Shown: positions 45,143-56,240 of the stretch, in pieces
Numbering within the stretch: the stretch's first letter is position 1
Layout: each line of letters opens with the position of its first letter
From: Rhizobium sp. BK196
GTDB lineage: Bacteria > Pseudomonadota > Alphaproteobacteria > Rhizobiales > Rhizobiaceae
Assembly (NCBI RefSeq): GCF_014193255.1
Contig: NZ_JACHZB010000008.1
Coordinates: 124,001 to 188,000, forward strand
DNA: 64,000 nt
Direction of reading: 5' to 3'
Notes under the pieces: generated by a model
Database searches by the model: none
What the model was told of the DNA's origin: nothing
What the model saw: the letters and a program-made list of their open reading frames with translations, nothing else
Program-made: the position numbers and the translations under genes

Positions 45143-46285
45143 ATGAAGTCTCTCGGTAATATCCGCCGCGCGTTCGCGCCATGGACCGATCCGTCTGCAA
45201 AACCCTTCATTGCTTTTAAGAATGTCACCAAACGCTTCGGCGATTTTACTGCCGTCAATGACCTGTCGCTGAATATCTATCACCGCGAGTTCTTCGCGCT
45301 GCTCGGCGCGTCCGGCTGCGGCAAGTCCACGCTCTTGCGCATGCTGGCCGGCTTTGAGCAGCCGACATCGGGCGAGATCGTGCTCGATGGCGCCGATCTC
45401 GCCGGCACGCCGCCCTACAAGCGGCCCGTCAACATGATGTTCCAGTCCTATGCCCTTTTCCCGCATATGACGGTCGAGAAGAACATTGCCTTCGGCTTGA
45501 GGCAGGATGGAATGCCGAAGGACGAGATTGCCGAGCGCGTATCGCAGATGCTCAAGCTCGTGAAGCTCGAGCAGTTCGCCTCCCGCAAGCCCAACCAGCT
45601 CTCTGGCGGTCAGCGTCAGCGCGTGGCGCTCGCCCGTTCGCTCGCCAAGCGCCCGAAGGTGCTTCTGCTCGACGAGCCGCTCGGCGCGCTCGACAAGAAG
45701 CTGCGCGAGGAAACCCAGTTCGAGCTGATGGACCTGCAGCAGAATCTTGGCCTGACCTTCGTCGTGGTCACCCACGACCAGGAGGAAGCAATGACCATGG
45801 CAGATCGAATCGCCGTCATGAGCCATGGCAAAGTGGTGCAGGTCGCAACCCCTGCCGAAATCTACGAGGCGCCGAATTCCCGTTTCGTTGCCGACTTCAT
45901 TGGCGATGTGAACATCTTCGATGGCAAGGTGACGATGTCAGGGAACGGCGCGGTCGAGCTTGCAGTCGAGAGCGGCTTCACGATCCGTATTGCCGCGCCC
46001 GAAACGCTTGCTGTCGGCAATACGGTTGGTGTTGCCATTCGCCCGGAAAAGATTCGCGTCACGCGGGCGGCACCTTTGAATGCTTCGATCAACGCAGCCA
46101 AGGGTGAGATCTGGGATATTGCCTATCTCGGCGACATGACCGTTTTCCATATCAGGCTACCGAGCGGAAAATTCGTCAGAGCCTCCTCCCTCAACGCACA
46201 ACGTTCCGTCGACGACCCCTTCACCTATGATCAGGAAGTCTGGGTCTCCTTCGATGAGAATGGTGGCGTGCTGTTGAAGGATTGA
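45143..46285 (+). CDS. potG: PotG-like polyamine ABC transporter ATP-binding protein
   Basis: 380 residues. Walker A GASGCGKST at 55-63, Q-loop FQSYALFPHM, signature LSGGQRQRVALARS, Walker B VLLLDEPLGALDKKLREE, H-loop VTHDQEEAM, and a C-terminal TOBE regulatory domain (VAIRPEKIRV). It energises putrescine uptake through PotH and PotI. The stop is four bases before potH. Confidence 0.92.
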   Translation: MKSLGNIRRAFAPWTDPSAKPFIAFKNVTKRFGDFTAVNDLSLNIYHREFFALLGASGCGKSTLLRMLAGFEQPTSGEIVLDGADLAGTPPYKRPVNMMFQSYALFPHMTVEKNIAFGLRQDGMPKDEIAERVSQMLKLVKLEQFASRKPNQLSGGQRQRVALARSLAKRPKVLLLDEPLGALDKKLREETQFELMDLQQNLGLTFVVVTHDQEEAMTMADRIAVMSHGKVVQVATPAEIYEAPNSRFVADFIGDVNIFDGKVTMSGNGAVELAVESGFTIRIAAPETLAVGNTVGVAIRPEKIRVTRAAPLNASINAAKGEIWDIAYLGDMTVFHIRLPSGKFVRASSLNAQRSVDDPFTYDQEVWVSFDENGGVLLKD

Positions 46286-46289
46286 GCCT

Positions 46290-47201
46290 ATGGGAACGTT
46301 TGCCTCACGCTTCTACAACCGCCTCGTGATCATCATTCCCTATGCCTGGCTGCTGCTCTTCTTTCTGGCTCCGTTCTTCATCGTCTTCCGAATTTCGCTA
46401 TCGACGACGGCAATCGCCATACCGCCGTATGAGCCGGTCTTCGCACTTGCCGACGGCTGGAGCGGTTTCTGGAGCAAGGTCGCGACCTTCTCTTTCGACA
46501 ATTATGGCTACCTGACCGACGACCCGCTTTACTTCAATGCCTATGTGTCGAGCGTCATGATCGCCGCGATCTCCACCTTCCTGATGCTGCTGATCGCCTA
46601 TCCGATTGCTTACGGCATGGCGCAGGCGCCGCGGACTGTCCGGCCGACCTTGCTCATGCTCGTCATCCTGCCCTTCTGGACGAGTTTCCTGATCCGGGTC
46701 TATTCCTGGATCGCCATTCTGAAGCCGGAGGGGTTGCTAAACCAGCTCCTCCTGTCGCTGCACGTCATCGATAGTCCGCTGATCATTCTCAACACCAGTA
46801 CAGCCGTCTATATCGGCATCGTCTATTCCTACCTGCCCTTCATGGTGCTGCCGCTCTACTCGGCGCTTGAAAAAATGGACGGTACGCTGATCGAGGCGGC
46901 CCAGGATCTCGGCTGTACGCCGATCCAAGCCTTCTGGCGCGTCACCTTCCCGCTATCGATCCCCGGCGTGATTGCCGGCTGCATGCTGGTTTTCATTCCC
47001 GCCGTCGGCGAATTCGTCATCCCGGATCTTCTGGGCGGTTCGCAAACGTTGATGATCGGCAAGACACTCTGGAACGAATTCAACGCCAACCGAGACTGGC
47101 CGGTTTCCTCGGCGGTCGCGACGATCTTGCTGCTGATCCTGGTGATCCCGATCGTCTTCTTCCAGAATGCCCAGGCCAAAGCCGAAGAGCGAGGTAAATA
47201 A
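46290..47201 (+). CDS. potH: PotH-like polyamine ABC transporter permease
   Basis: 303 residues with six membrane helices. The EAA-loop motif (LIEAAQDLGCTPIQAFWRVT) and the polyamine permease segment YAWLLLFFLAPFFIVFRISL at the start are clear, as is FIPAVGEFVIPDLLGGSQTL near the end. Pairs with PotI, which starts two bases after the stop. Confidence 0.92.
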   Translation: MGTFASRFYNRLVIIIPYAWLLLFFLAPFFIVFRISLSTTAIAIPPYEPVFALADGWSGFWSKVATFSFDNYGYLTDDPLYFNAYVSSVMIAAISTFLMLLIAYPIAYGMAQAPRTVRPTLLMLVILPFWTSFLIRVYSWIAILKPEGLLNQLLLSLHVIDSPLIILNTSTAVYIGIVYSYLPFMVLPLYSALEKMDGTLIEAAQDLGCTPIQAFWRVTFPLSIPGVIAGCMLVFIPAVGEFVIPDLLGGSQTLMIGKTLWNEFNANRDWPVSSAVATILLLILVIPIVFFQNAQAKAEERGK

Positions 47202-47203
47202 GC

Positions 47204-48022
47204 ATGCTGAGGTGGACCCGTTTCAATATCATCTCCGTGGTGCTCGGCTTTGCCTTCCTGTATCTGCCGATCGTGCTTCTGGTGGTCTTTTCCTTCAACG
47301 AGTCGAAGCTTGTCACAGTCTGGGGCGGCTTCTCCACCAAATGGTATGTGTCCCTGCTGTCGAACCAGGCCCTGCTCGACGCCGCCTGGGTGACGATCCG
47401 TGTCGGCCTGCTGTCGGCCACTTTCGCAACCATCCTCGGCACGATGGCTGCGCTGACATTGGTACGCTACACGCGCTTCCGCGGCCGCATGTTGTTTTCG
47501 GGCATGATCTACGCACCGCTCGTGATGCCTGACGTCATCACCGGTCTGTCATTGCTGCTGCTCTTCGTGGCAATCGGTCTCGACCGCGGCTTCTGGACCA
47601 TTACGCTTGCGCATACGACGCTGACCATGTGCTTCGTCGCCGTCGTCGTGCAGTCACGGCTTCTGAGTTTTGACCAGTCGATCGAGGAAGCAGCCCAGGA
47701 TCTTGGCGCAACACCGGTGCGCACTTTCTTCGAAATCACGCTGCCGATTATCTCGCCAGCCGTCTTTTCGGGATGGATCCTGGCTTTCACCCTGTCACTG
47801 GACGACCTCGTGATTGCGAGCTTCACGTCCGGCCCGGGCGCAACAACATTGCCGATGAAGATTTACAGCCAGGTGCGTCTCGGCGTGACGCCAGAGATCA
47901 ACGCGGTCTGTACTATCCTGATTGCCATCGTGACGGTTGGCGTCATCTGCGCCTCGATCATCACCAAGCGCCGCGAGGTGCAGCGCGAACGGGATGAGCG
48001 GGCCGCGGCTGCGGTCGCTTAA
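47204..48022 (+). CDS. potI: PotI-like polyamine ABC transporter permease
   Basis: 272 residues, six helices, with the ATPase-docking loop SIEEAAQDLGATPVRTFFEI and the family segment LSLDDLVIASFTSGPGATTL. GAGGTAA precedes the start. Last gene of potFGHI. The stop overlaps the convergent asmA-like gene by four bases, and no terminator is visible. Confidence 0.92.
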   Translation: MLRWTRFNIISVVLGFAFLYLPIVLLVVFSFNESKLVTVWGGFSTKWYVSLLSNQALLDAAWVTIRVGLLSATFATILGTMAALTLVRYTRFRGRMLFSGMIYAPLVMPDVITGLSLLLLFVAIGLDRGFWTITLAHTTLTMCFVAVVVQSRLLSFDQSIEEAAQDLGATPVRTFFEITLPIISPAVFSGWILAFTLSLDDLVIASFTSGPGATTLPMKIYSQVRLGVTPEINAVCTILIAIVTVGVICASIITKRREVQRERDERAAAAVA

Positions 48023-49917
48023 GGTTGAGACTTTGCCGGTCCGTTCAGCAGCGGCACCGGCGAAATCACCGGGTTCGGCCACGAGCCGCCGATGAAAAAG
48101 GGCAGGCGCGGAAGATCGACCGCTTTTGCCGGATCGATCGCTTCCAGCACGCCGGAGAGCGCAAGTCCGTTCGACTGATAAGTGATGACGCCTGATAGTG
48201 TCAGCGTCTGATCGGAACCGGCAAATCGCGCATCGTGGATTTCCGCGGTGCCATTGGCGAAGTCAGCCCGAAGATCGAGCTTACTGAAGGCGAAGGATCC
48301 GTTTCCGGTGGAGCTTAGCGCGAAGAACGGCTTCTGCGATGCCTGGGTGCGGAGTGCGTAGACATCGACGCCGGGAATGGAGCCCGCCGCCGTCCAGAAC
48401 CGGAGCTTGCCGGTTACATCGGCAAGTCCCGTCGTCCAGATTGCCTTCGGCGTCTCCAGCGAAAGGTCGAGGGAGCCGATCGCATGCGGCAGCGGCCCCT
48501 TGAGCTGCAATTTCTCTGCCAGCGCATTGAAGTCCGCATTGCGGATCGAAAGCTGCAATTTGCCGCCACCATCGAAATCGCGGCGGGTCGCCTCCAGATG
48601 GGCAGTCATTTCGCCGCCCTCGAACTGGCTTTCGCCGATATCGAACTTCGCCTCCTCGCCGGCGACGATCACGCTGGCGCCGACATCCGCAAGCGAGAAG
48701 ATACCCATCTGCGCCTGTCGCGCCGAAAGCCGCACATCCAGATCGAGAAGCTGCAGTGGCCCGAGAGAGTTCGGTAGCAGCGAGTCGCCCAGGCCGCCGG
48801 CGGCAAGCCTGAGTGCGAAGGCATCGAGGAACGGCTTGAGGTTCATCTGGTCGAAGGCAAGCGTCCCGCCAATCTTCGGCCGCTTGCCGGGTGCGACGGT
48901 GAAATCCATCACGCCGGTGGCGCTCGCATCGTTGAGCGTCATGCTGAGATTGTTGAAGCGGAAGCCGTTTGTTAAAGACGACACATCCGAGGTCATCGAG
49001 GCGCTCTTCAGCGACTCGATCCCCGGTATCGATCTGCCTGACCATTTCAAGAGGGCCGGCACGTCCGGAAAGCTGGCGTTGATATTCCCGGAGACCGAGG
49101 AGAGGCTCACCATGCTGCCGACGCCCTGGAAACGCGCAGTCATCAGATTGGAAGCGATCGAGGCCTTCATCTCGGCATTCTTGCCAGCGAAGACGAGCAG
49201 TGGCGCGGCCGAGGAAAAGTCGATCTTCACGTCCTGGCCGTTGAATCGGGCGATGAGGACGGCCGAAATTGCCCTCGACAGCTTCGGCCAGGCGATATCG
49301 GCTGCGACGCTGTCGAAGTGGTAGACATTGCTTGTCCGCGTATCTGTCAGGGTCAGCGTGCCGTCCTCGACGGTCACCGCGCCGATATCGGCGTCAAGCT
49401 TCGGAGCGAGAATCTCGGTGCCGTTATTGTCCTGCACTCCTGCGATGGCTCGCGCCAGAAGGCCGGCATAACTCCAGTCGATAAGGCCGTTCTCGTCACG
49501 CGTCAGCGAGAGGTTGGGCCTTAGCAGGTGAAATTCGTGGAAGCGGGTACGGCCGCGCAGCGCATCGATCAGGCTGAAATCGGCTGAAAGGCTCTCGATG
49601 CGGCCGAGCAGTTTGTCGCCGCTTCCGCGCGGCTGGCGGATGGTGACGTCGTTCAGCGTAATGCGTGGCGTCGGCCAGAATTCGAGGACTGGATTGCCCT
49701 TGATCTCGGCGTGATAGCCCGTCCATTTCGACAGGGCATCCTCGATGCCCGAGCGCACGAAGCCGGTGGAAATAAGATAGGGAGCGGCGATCCTGAGCGC
49801 GACGAAGAAGGCAAGCCCGATTAACAATATGATGGTGGAGACACGGGCAAAAGCCGGCAGCCAGCGCGAGACGGGGCCGATCCTTTTTCGCCATCTGCCT
49901 TGTCTTGACGTACCCAT
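48019..49917 (-). CDS. AsmA-family inner-membrane-anchored periplasmic protein
   Basis: 632 residues. A basic N-terminus and one membrane helix (ARVSTIILLIGLAFFVALRI) precede the AsmA N-terminal domain (SKWTGYHAEIKGNPVLEFWP, then TPRITLNDVTIRQ). A long strand-rich periplasmic body ends in the AsmA-2 region (SSTGNGSFAFSKLDLRADF, ARFAGSDQTLTLSGVITYQS). AsmA proteins are bridge-like lipid transport or outer-membrane homeostasis proteins. Single gene, divergent from the acetoacetyl-CoA synthetase. Confidence 0.86.
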   Translation of the reverse strand: MGTSRQGRWRKRIGPVSRWLPAFARVSTIILLIGLAFFVALRIAAPYLISTGFVRSGIEDALSKWTGYHAEIKGNPVLEFWPTPRITLNDVTIRQPRGSGDKLLGRIESLSADFSLIDALRGRTRFHEFHLLRPNLSLTRDENGLIDWSYAGLLARAIAGVQDNNGTEILAPKLDADIGAVTVEDGTLTLTDTRTSNVYHFDSVAADIAWPKLSRAISAVLIARFNGQDVKIDFSSAAPLLVFAGKNAEMKASIASNLMTARFQGVGSMVSLSSVSGNINASFPDVPALLKWSGRSIPGIESLKSASMTSDVSSLTNGFRFNNLSMTLNDASATGVMDFTVAPGKRPKIGGTLAFDQMNLKPFLDAFALRLAAGGLGDSLLPNSLGPLQLLDLDVRLSARQAQMGIFSLADVGASVIVAGEEAKFDIGESQFEGGEMTAHLEATRRDFDGGGKLQLSIRNADFNALAEKLQLKGPLPHAIGSLDLSLETPKAIWTTGLADVTGKLRFWTAAGSIPGVDVYALRTQASQKPFFALSSTGNGSFAFSKLDLRADFANGTAEIHDARFAGSDQTLTLSGVITYQSNGLALSGVLEAIDPAKAVDLPRLPFFIGGSWPNPVISPVPLLNGPAKSQP

Positions 49918-50029
49918 GAGCTCCGCCGGAACTTCAGCCGGTTACCCGTTATTTTCTGATTTTGCCGGATATATGAAATACCGGGCATATGCAAATCCCA
50001 CGCGCGGCGGATCGGGTCGCTGCACACTT

Positions 50030-50065
50030 TATAATGCAATGCAGCATGCTATAAGTTCTGCATTG
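50030..50065 (+). promoter_or_regulatory. Promoter/operator of the acetoacetyl-CoA synthetase gene with TGCAATGCA dyad
   Basis: TATAAT at 50030-50035 overlaps TGCAATGCA (50035-50043). CAATGCAG (50037-50044) and CTGCATTG (50058-50065) form a perfect 8-bp inverted repeat with a 13-bp spacer. The TGC-N3-GCA unit is identical to one in the phasin promoter, suggesting PhaR/AniA-type control (inference). Confidence 0.55.
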
Positions 50066-50079
50066 GGGAGGAGGATTGA

Positions 50080-52032
<1,953 letters not shown>

Positions 52033-52083
52033 AAGCGGCTGCTAAACTACAAGCTTTTGCCGTTGATCAATTCCGCGTTTTGG

Positions 52084-52245
52084 AAACCTTTCGTTAAGAA
52101 AGGTTTGTCAAAGGTGAAGCCAACTTGGAGACCATACATGAAGAGATGGTCTGGAACTGCGGTTCCCGAAACATGACGTTGATCGTCTAAGCTCTTGTTT
52201 TACCAGCACCAACTCTCGAAGGCAGCCCTTGGCTGCCTTTTCTTT
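52084..52245 (+). ncRNA. Candidate small RNA or structured 3' UTR downstream of the acetoacetyl-CoA synthetase gene
   Basis: Four consecutive hairpins: AAACCTTTC/GAAAGGTTT (52084-52106), AGACCAT/ATGGTCT (52129-52152), GGAAC-TGCG-GTTCC (52153-52166), and a terminator with U-tract ending at 52245. A 20-codon frame (GTG 52114 to TGA 52176) crosses hairpins two and three. No convincing promoter is seen, so it could be 3'-UTR-derived. The clustered perfect stems plus terminator are the usual signature of a trans-acting sRNA. Confidence 0.45.
52219..52245 (+). terminator. Intrinsic terminator of the structured region
   Basis: AAGGCAGCC / GGCTGCCTT (9-bp stem, loop CTT) followed by TTTCTTT. A strong intrinsic terminator on the plus strand, 190 bases after the synthetase stop. 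Confidence 0.85.
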
Positions 52246-52306
52246 GGCGAATAATTCCAGCAAAGTTTAGAGCGGTTTTGCGTCCGGAACGCGCGAAAAT
52301 AAGTGC

Positions 52307-55300
52307 TTAGCCCGCCAGCACACGCTGCGACGGGAAGGTGATCTCCACCAGCGTGCCTTCGTTCGGCGCGGAATTGATCGAGAAAATTGCCCTGTTGGCA
52401 TCGACCATCGCCTTGGTGAGCGGCAAGCCGAGACCGGTGCCGTCGCCGCGATGGCGTGACTGCGTGGATGATACCTGGCGGAATGGCTTCATCGCCTGGT
52501 CGAGTTCGCTGCGTGTCATGCCGATGCCGGTATCCCGCACCCGCATCGCCACGCTGCCGTTCGCCTCATAGGAGGTGGAAACGACGATCTGCCCGCCAGA
52601 CGGTGTGAAGCGGATGGCGTTCGACAGGATGTTCAGCGCGATCTGCTTGATCGAACGCAGGTCGGCCACAACATCGGGCACCGACTGCGAAAGGGCAGTG
52701 CGGATGATAACCCGCTGGCTGTTCGCCTGCGGCTGCACCAGTGCCACCGCTTCCGAGATCGCCTCGTTGAGGCCGACGGAGGCGAAGTCGAGATCCATCT
52801 CGCCCGCTTCGATCTTGGAAATATCGAGCAGGTCGTTGACGATGTCGAGAACATGCCGGCCGGAACGGCCGATGTCGTTTGCATATTCGATATAGCGTGG
52901 ATGGCCGATCGGCCCGAAGCGTTCGCTCGCCATCATATCTGAAAAGCCGATAATCGCGTTGAGCGGCGTGCGGATCTCGTGGCTGACGCGCGCAAGGAAA
53001 TCCGTCTTGTGAGCATTGGCGGTTTCGGCTGCACCCTTGGCATTGCGCAACTCGTCTTCCGTGCGCTTCCACTGTGTGATGTCGCGGATGACGGCGCAAT
53101 AGCCGTTGGATGAGGTAAGGCGACCCATGGTCATGAACAGCGGCACGAAACCGCCGGCGGCCTCGCGGCCGATGACCTCGCGTCCGTCGTTCAGCACGCT
53201 TGCGACGCCGTGACCGGAAAGCCCGTGCAGATAGTCGATCACCGCTCTCTGGCTCTCATGCGCAAACAGCATCGCGAAGGGTTTGCCGCGCGTTTCCTGT
53301 TCGTCGTAGTTGAAAAGGGCGCTTGCCGAGCGGTTCATCGAGCGGATATCGCCCTCAGTGCCGATGACGACGACGCCGTCGGTTGCCGTCTCCAGGATCG
53401 AGCGCAGTTCCTCCACTTCGACCTGCAGCTTGGCAACCTTCTCCACCATGCGGTCGGTGCGTTGGTCGAGCCGGATCACCTCACCTTTGCTTTCTTCCCG
53501 GTTTTCGACCGGCATCAGCGCCAGCATCAGGGCGTTGGAATCTTCCCAGCGAACCGATTGCAGACGGGCCGTGACCGGCACCAGCCTGTCATCGGCTTTG
53601 ACGAGCATCATCGTGCCTGCACCGTTTTCGAGGTCGTGGCGCTGCAGCAATGCATCGATGCCGCCAACTTCGGAGAGGGCTTCGACGGAATCGTAGCCCG
53701 TCAGCCGCAGGAATTCCGGGTTGCCATGGATCAGCTGATCGCCGGCATGGATCAACACGGCAACAGGCAGCAGATCGACGGTCGCAGCCGAAAGTCCATC
53801 CGTCATCTTCACGCGCGGCGGAATAAAGCTGGTCAGAACCTCGATCTGGCTGACGGTCTCCTGCAGACCTTCGGTCACGTCGTCTTCGACTTCGTCCGCG
53901 GGGATCTCCTCGGCCTCGGCAGCAGCCTCTTCCGGCAGCGGTTCTGCTGCGGCTTCGTAAATCGCTTCCTGAGGCGCAGTCGGCTCGACGGCGGAAGTTT
54001 CGGCAACGACATCTTCGACTGTCGCTGCCTGTTCGACATCAGGTTCCGGCTGCGGGGCTGCGACCGGCTCTTCGCTGCGCGCGCCGAAGGCTTCGAGGCG
54101 CTTGGCGATCTCGCGGAAATTCGCCTGCTCGGCTGCCGTCAGACCGCTGCTGGCACTGTGCAACTGCACGACCTTGTCGGTGAAGCGGCGGCTCGGCGTT
54201 TCGGAAGGGCGCAGCGCCGGCGGCTCTTCCCGCTGCTCGGCAGCATCAGGCTCAGCGGCGGATTGTTCCTCGGCGACAGGTTCTGCTGCTACAGTCTCTT
54301 CCGGGTTGGTTGCTTCTGTCGCGGCTTCCACTTCCGGTCCAGTGTCTTCTTCGACATCAGGCTTTGGATTCACTGCATCTTCGGCCTGCGGCGCAGCTTC
54401 GGCAATTTCTTCAGACTGCTCTTTCGGCAGTTCAGCCTCTTTCGGCGCGGTTTCATCGACCGGGCCAAGATAGGCGGCATCATGGCCGATGCCGTCAGGC
54501 CCGAGCGTCAGCCCGAGCGCCAATGGATCTTCCTGGGCGTCCGACAGGCGCACGACGCCGAAGCCGCGGAAACCATCGAAGTCGCGGTTGCGCGTATAGG
54601 TCGGCAGGGCGGCGAGATCGACAGGCACGACGAGGCTCGTGCCTTCGATCGGCCAATAAATCGTCTTGCCTGACCAAGTGTCGCGTCGCGCTAAGGCCTC
54701 GGAGAGCTTTGATTCCGGATCGAGGTTGAAGAGGGCGGCAACTTCGGAGAAAGCGCTGCCGACGATATTGCTCGCATGCGGGCCGACGGAATCAGCAAAT
54801 TCATGCGAAACTTCGCTGAAGCGGCCTTCCGCATCGATCTTCCAAACGAAGCGGGTGGCACGGCTGTTCGGCTTGAAGACGAAGCTACTTTTCTTCGCCG
54901 CCGCTGCGGGTTCAGCGGGTAGAACGGGTGCTGCTGCGAAGTTCTCGGCGACGGAAGCGGCCGGCTCAACCTGCTCGACCACCGGAGCCTCTGCGCGTGT
55001 CTCCAAGATTCCTTCCGCCGAGGTCAACGCTTCGTTCGGCTGATCCGCCGGGTGCTCACCGGAGCCTGCGGCGGCTGTTTTGGGCTCGAAACTGCTTTCA
55101 TCTGCCGACGGTTCGACCTGGGCCTCGACTTTGACCGATTCGTTCATCTGGACCGGTTCCTCGGGCTCCCCGGTAATGTCCTCCAGCGTCTCCTCGACCT
55201 CTTCGATACCGGAAACGGCATCGATCGCTTCGGCCTCTGTAAAGCCGGCCACAGGTGCGGGAACACCAGCGATTTCATCCGCTGCGGCTTCCGCTGGCGC

Positions 55301-56026
55301 AATTTCCTGCGGCGCAGGCTCTTCGGCCTTGGCGGAGGGCTCGATCGGATCGAGATGACCGATCGACGTTTCGACGGCGAAGAGAAGGTGCAGTGCGGGC
55401 TCGTCGTTGAGTTTACCGACGGCAGCCGGCAAGTGGCCACGACCGGTCGCAACCGGGCGCTTCACCAGCCGGTCAGGATGAGCGCCGGCAAGCGCGATGA
55501 GCGTTCTTGCCGCCTGCTGTGTGATGCCGAGCAAGGCGAAACCTGGCGAAGCGGCAATGACTTCGCCCTCGGCCCCGATCACAGCCATATGCGTATCCGG
55601 GTCATCGAGGCCCTGCAGCATCTGCGCAGCGCTTGCGCCTGCCGTCAGCGGACGCGTGAGAACCGGAACGGAAAACAGGATGGCTTTCTCACCCGAAGCG
55701 AGGCGGATGAGCTCCGATGATGCCGGGGCCTGAACGCGCTGGAAGCCCTTGGCGATACGAATGACAAAGGTTTTCTGGTCGCCGATTTCGCCAAGCTGGC
55801 GGGCAGTCGCCTCAAGTTGGCGGAAGGTGATGTCGGCGTGGCTGACGCCCTGATCGAGCAGATCATAGACAGCAGTATGGCCAAAAAGTTCGGCACCCGC
55901 GCCGTTTGCCCACAGCAAGCGGGAAAGGTCGCCCGAGAACAAAACCATGGCTTCGCCACGCGAAAATCGTTCACGAACCCGCGCATGAACGGCAATATCG
56001 ATGAACGGATACTGGACTGCGGGCAT
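52307..56026 (-). CDS. cbrA: CbrA-like PAS-domain sensor histidine kinase
   Basis: 1239 residues. The HisKA box holds the phospho-accepting His1016 (ARVSHEIRTPLNAIIGFSDM), followed by an HATPase domain with N-box LNILSNAIRFTPSG, DTGIGM and GDGTGLGLPLTKAM. It ends without a receiver. Two PAS-like regions precede it (around ELRSILETATDGVVVIGTEG and DLLPVAVLIHAGDQLIHGNP). Between them and the N-terminus lie long Glu/Ala/Pro-rich linkers (about 230-390 and 540-760). No membrane helix is visible. Size and position between the acetoacetyl-CoA synthetase and phasin genes match CbrA of S. meliloti, a PleC/DivJ-type kinase acting on DivK in cell-cycle control and symbiosis. Confidence 0.83.
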   Translation of the reverse strand: MPAVQYPFIDIAVHARVRERFSRGEAMVLFSGDLSRLLWANGAGAELFGHTAVYDLLDQGVSHADITFRQLEATARQLGEIGDQKTFVIRIAKGFQRVQAPASSELIRLASGEKAILFSVPVLTRPLTAGASAAQMLQGLDDPDTHMAVIGAEGEVIAASPGFALLGITQQAARTLIALAGAHPDRLVKRPVATGRGHLPAAVGKLNDEPALHLLFAVETSIGHLDPIEPSAKAEEPAPQEIAPAEAAADEIAGVPAPVAGFTEAEAIDAVSGIEEVEETLEDITGEPEEPVQMNESVKVEAQVEPSADESSFEPKTAAAGSGEHPADQPNEALTSAEGILETRAEAPVVEQVEPAASVAENFAAAPVLPAEPAAAAKKSSFVFKPNSRATRFVWKIDAEGRFSEVSHEFADSVGPHASNIVGSAFSEVAALFNLDPESKLSEALARRDTWSGKTIYWPIEGTSLVVPVDLAALPTYTRNRDFDGFRGFGVVRLSDAQEDPLALGLTLGPDGIGHDAAYLGPVDETAPKEAELPKEQSEEIAEAAPQAEDAVNPKPDVEEDTGPEVEAATEATNPEETVAAEPVAEEQSAAEPDAAEQREEPPALRPSETPSRRFTDKVVQLHSASSGLTAAEQANFREIAKRLEAFGARSEEPVAAPQPEPDVEQAATVEDVVAETSAVEPTAPQEAIYEAAAEPLPEEAAAEAEEIPADEVEDDVTEGLQETVSQIEVLTSFIPPRVKMTDGLSAATVDLLPVAVLIHAGDQLIHGNPEFLRLTGYDSVEALSEVGGIDALLQRHDLENGAGTMMLVKADDRLVPVTARLQSVRWEDSNALMLALMPVENREESKGEVIRLDQRTDRMVEKVAKLQVEVEELRSILETATDGVVVIGTEGDIRSMNRSASALFNYDEQETRGKPFAMLFAHESQRAVIDYLHGLSGHGVASVLNDGREVIGREAAGGFVPLFMTMGRLTSSNGYCAVIRDITQWKRTEDELRNAKGAAETANAHKTDFLARVSHEIRTPLNAIIGFSDMMASERFGPIGHPRYIEYANDIGRSGRHVLDIVNDLLDISKIEAGEMDLDFASVGLNEAISEAVALVQPQANSQRVIIRTALSQSVPDVVADLRSIKQIALNILSNAIRFTPSGGQIVVSTSYEANGSVAMRVRDTGIGMTRSELDQAMKPFRQVSSTQSRHRGDGTGLGLPLTKAMVDANRAIFSINSAPNEGTLVEITFPSQRVLAG

Positions 56027-56134
56027 GATCGAACCTGTCGCTTTCGGCCTTTTAGAATTAACTGCTTATTAATAACTGCAGGTCTGCGACCGGTCCAGAA
56101 GAGCAGGGAGCTTTCGGCCGGAAAGGTTAACGTA

Positions 56135-56183
56135 TTGTGCGTTGCACAATGATGTTGCAATGCACAACGAAATGCTCTATATA
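56135..56183 (+). promoter_or_regulatory. Phasin promoter with TGC-N3-GCA operator dyad
   Basis: -35 TTGCAA (56155-56160) and -10 TATATA (56178-56183) have a 17-bp spacer. TTGTGCGTTGCA (56135-56146) and TGCAATGCACAA (56156-56167) form an inverted repeat with one mismatch, and TGC-N3-GCA occurs twice, 18 bp apart. The second copy covers the -35 box, as expected for a repressor. PhaR/AniA, which controls phasins, is the likely binder (inference). Confidence 0.65.
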
Positions 56184-56240
56184 AGATTTATCCAATGTAT
56201 CACGGGCACGAGCTTTGCCCATCCTAGAGGACGTTATCCG

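Noticed and set aside
52114..52176. 20-codon frame inside the structured region as a definite peptide gene
   Set aside because: Start is GTG with a distant AAGG, and the frame coincides with RNA stems, so coding cannot be claimed; kept only as a possibility in the sRNA finding.
53210..54673. 487-codon open frame opposite the CbrA-like kinase
   Set aside because: It lies opposite the low-complexity Glu/Ala linkers and gives an Arg/Phe-rich product with no protein features.
56142..56240. Upstream extension of the phasin reading frame
   Set aside because: It covers the operator and -10 box; a good ribosome-binding site and family-typical start are at 56241.
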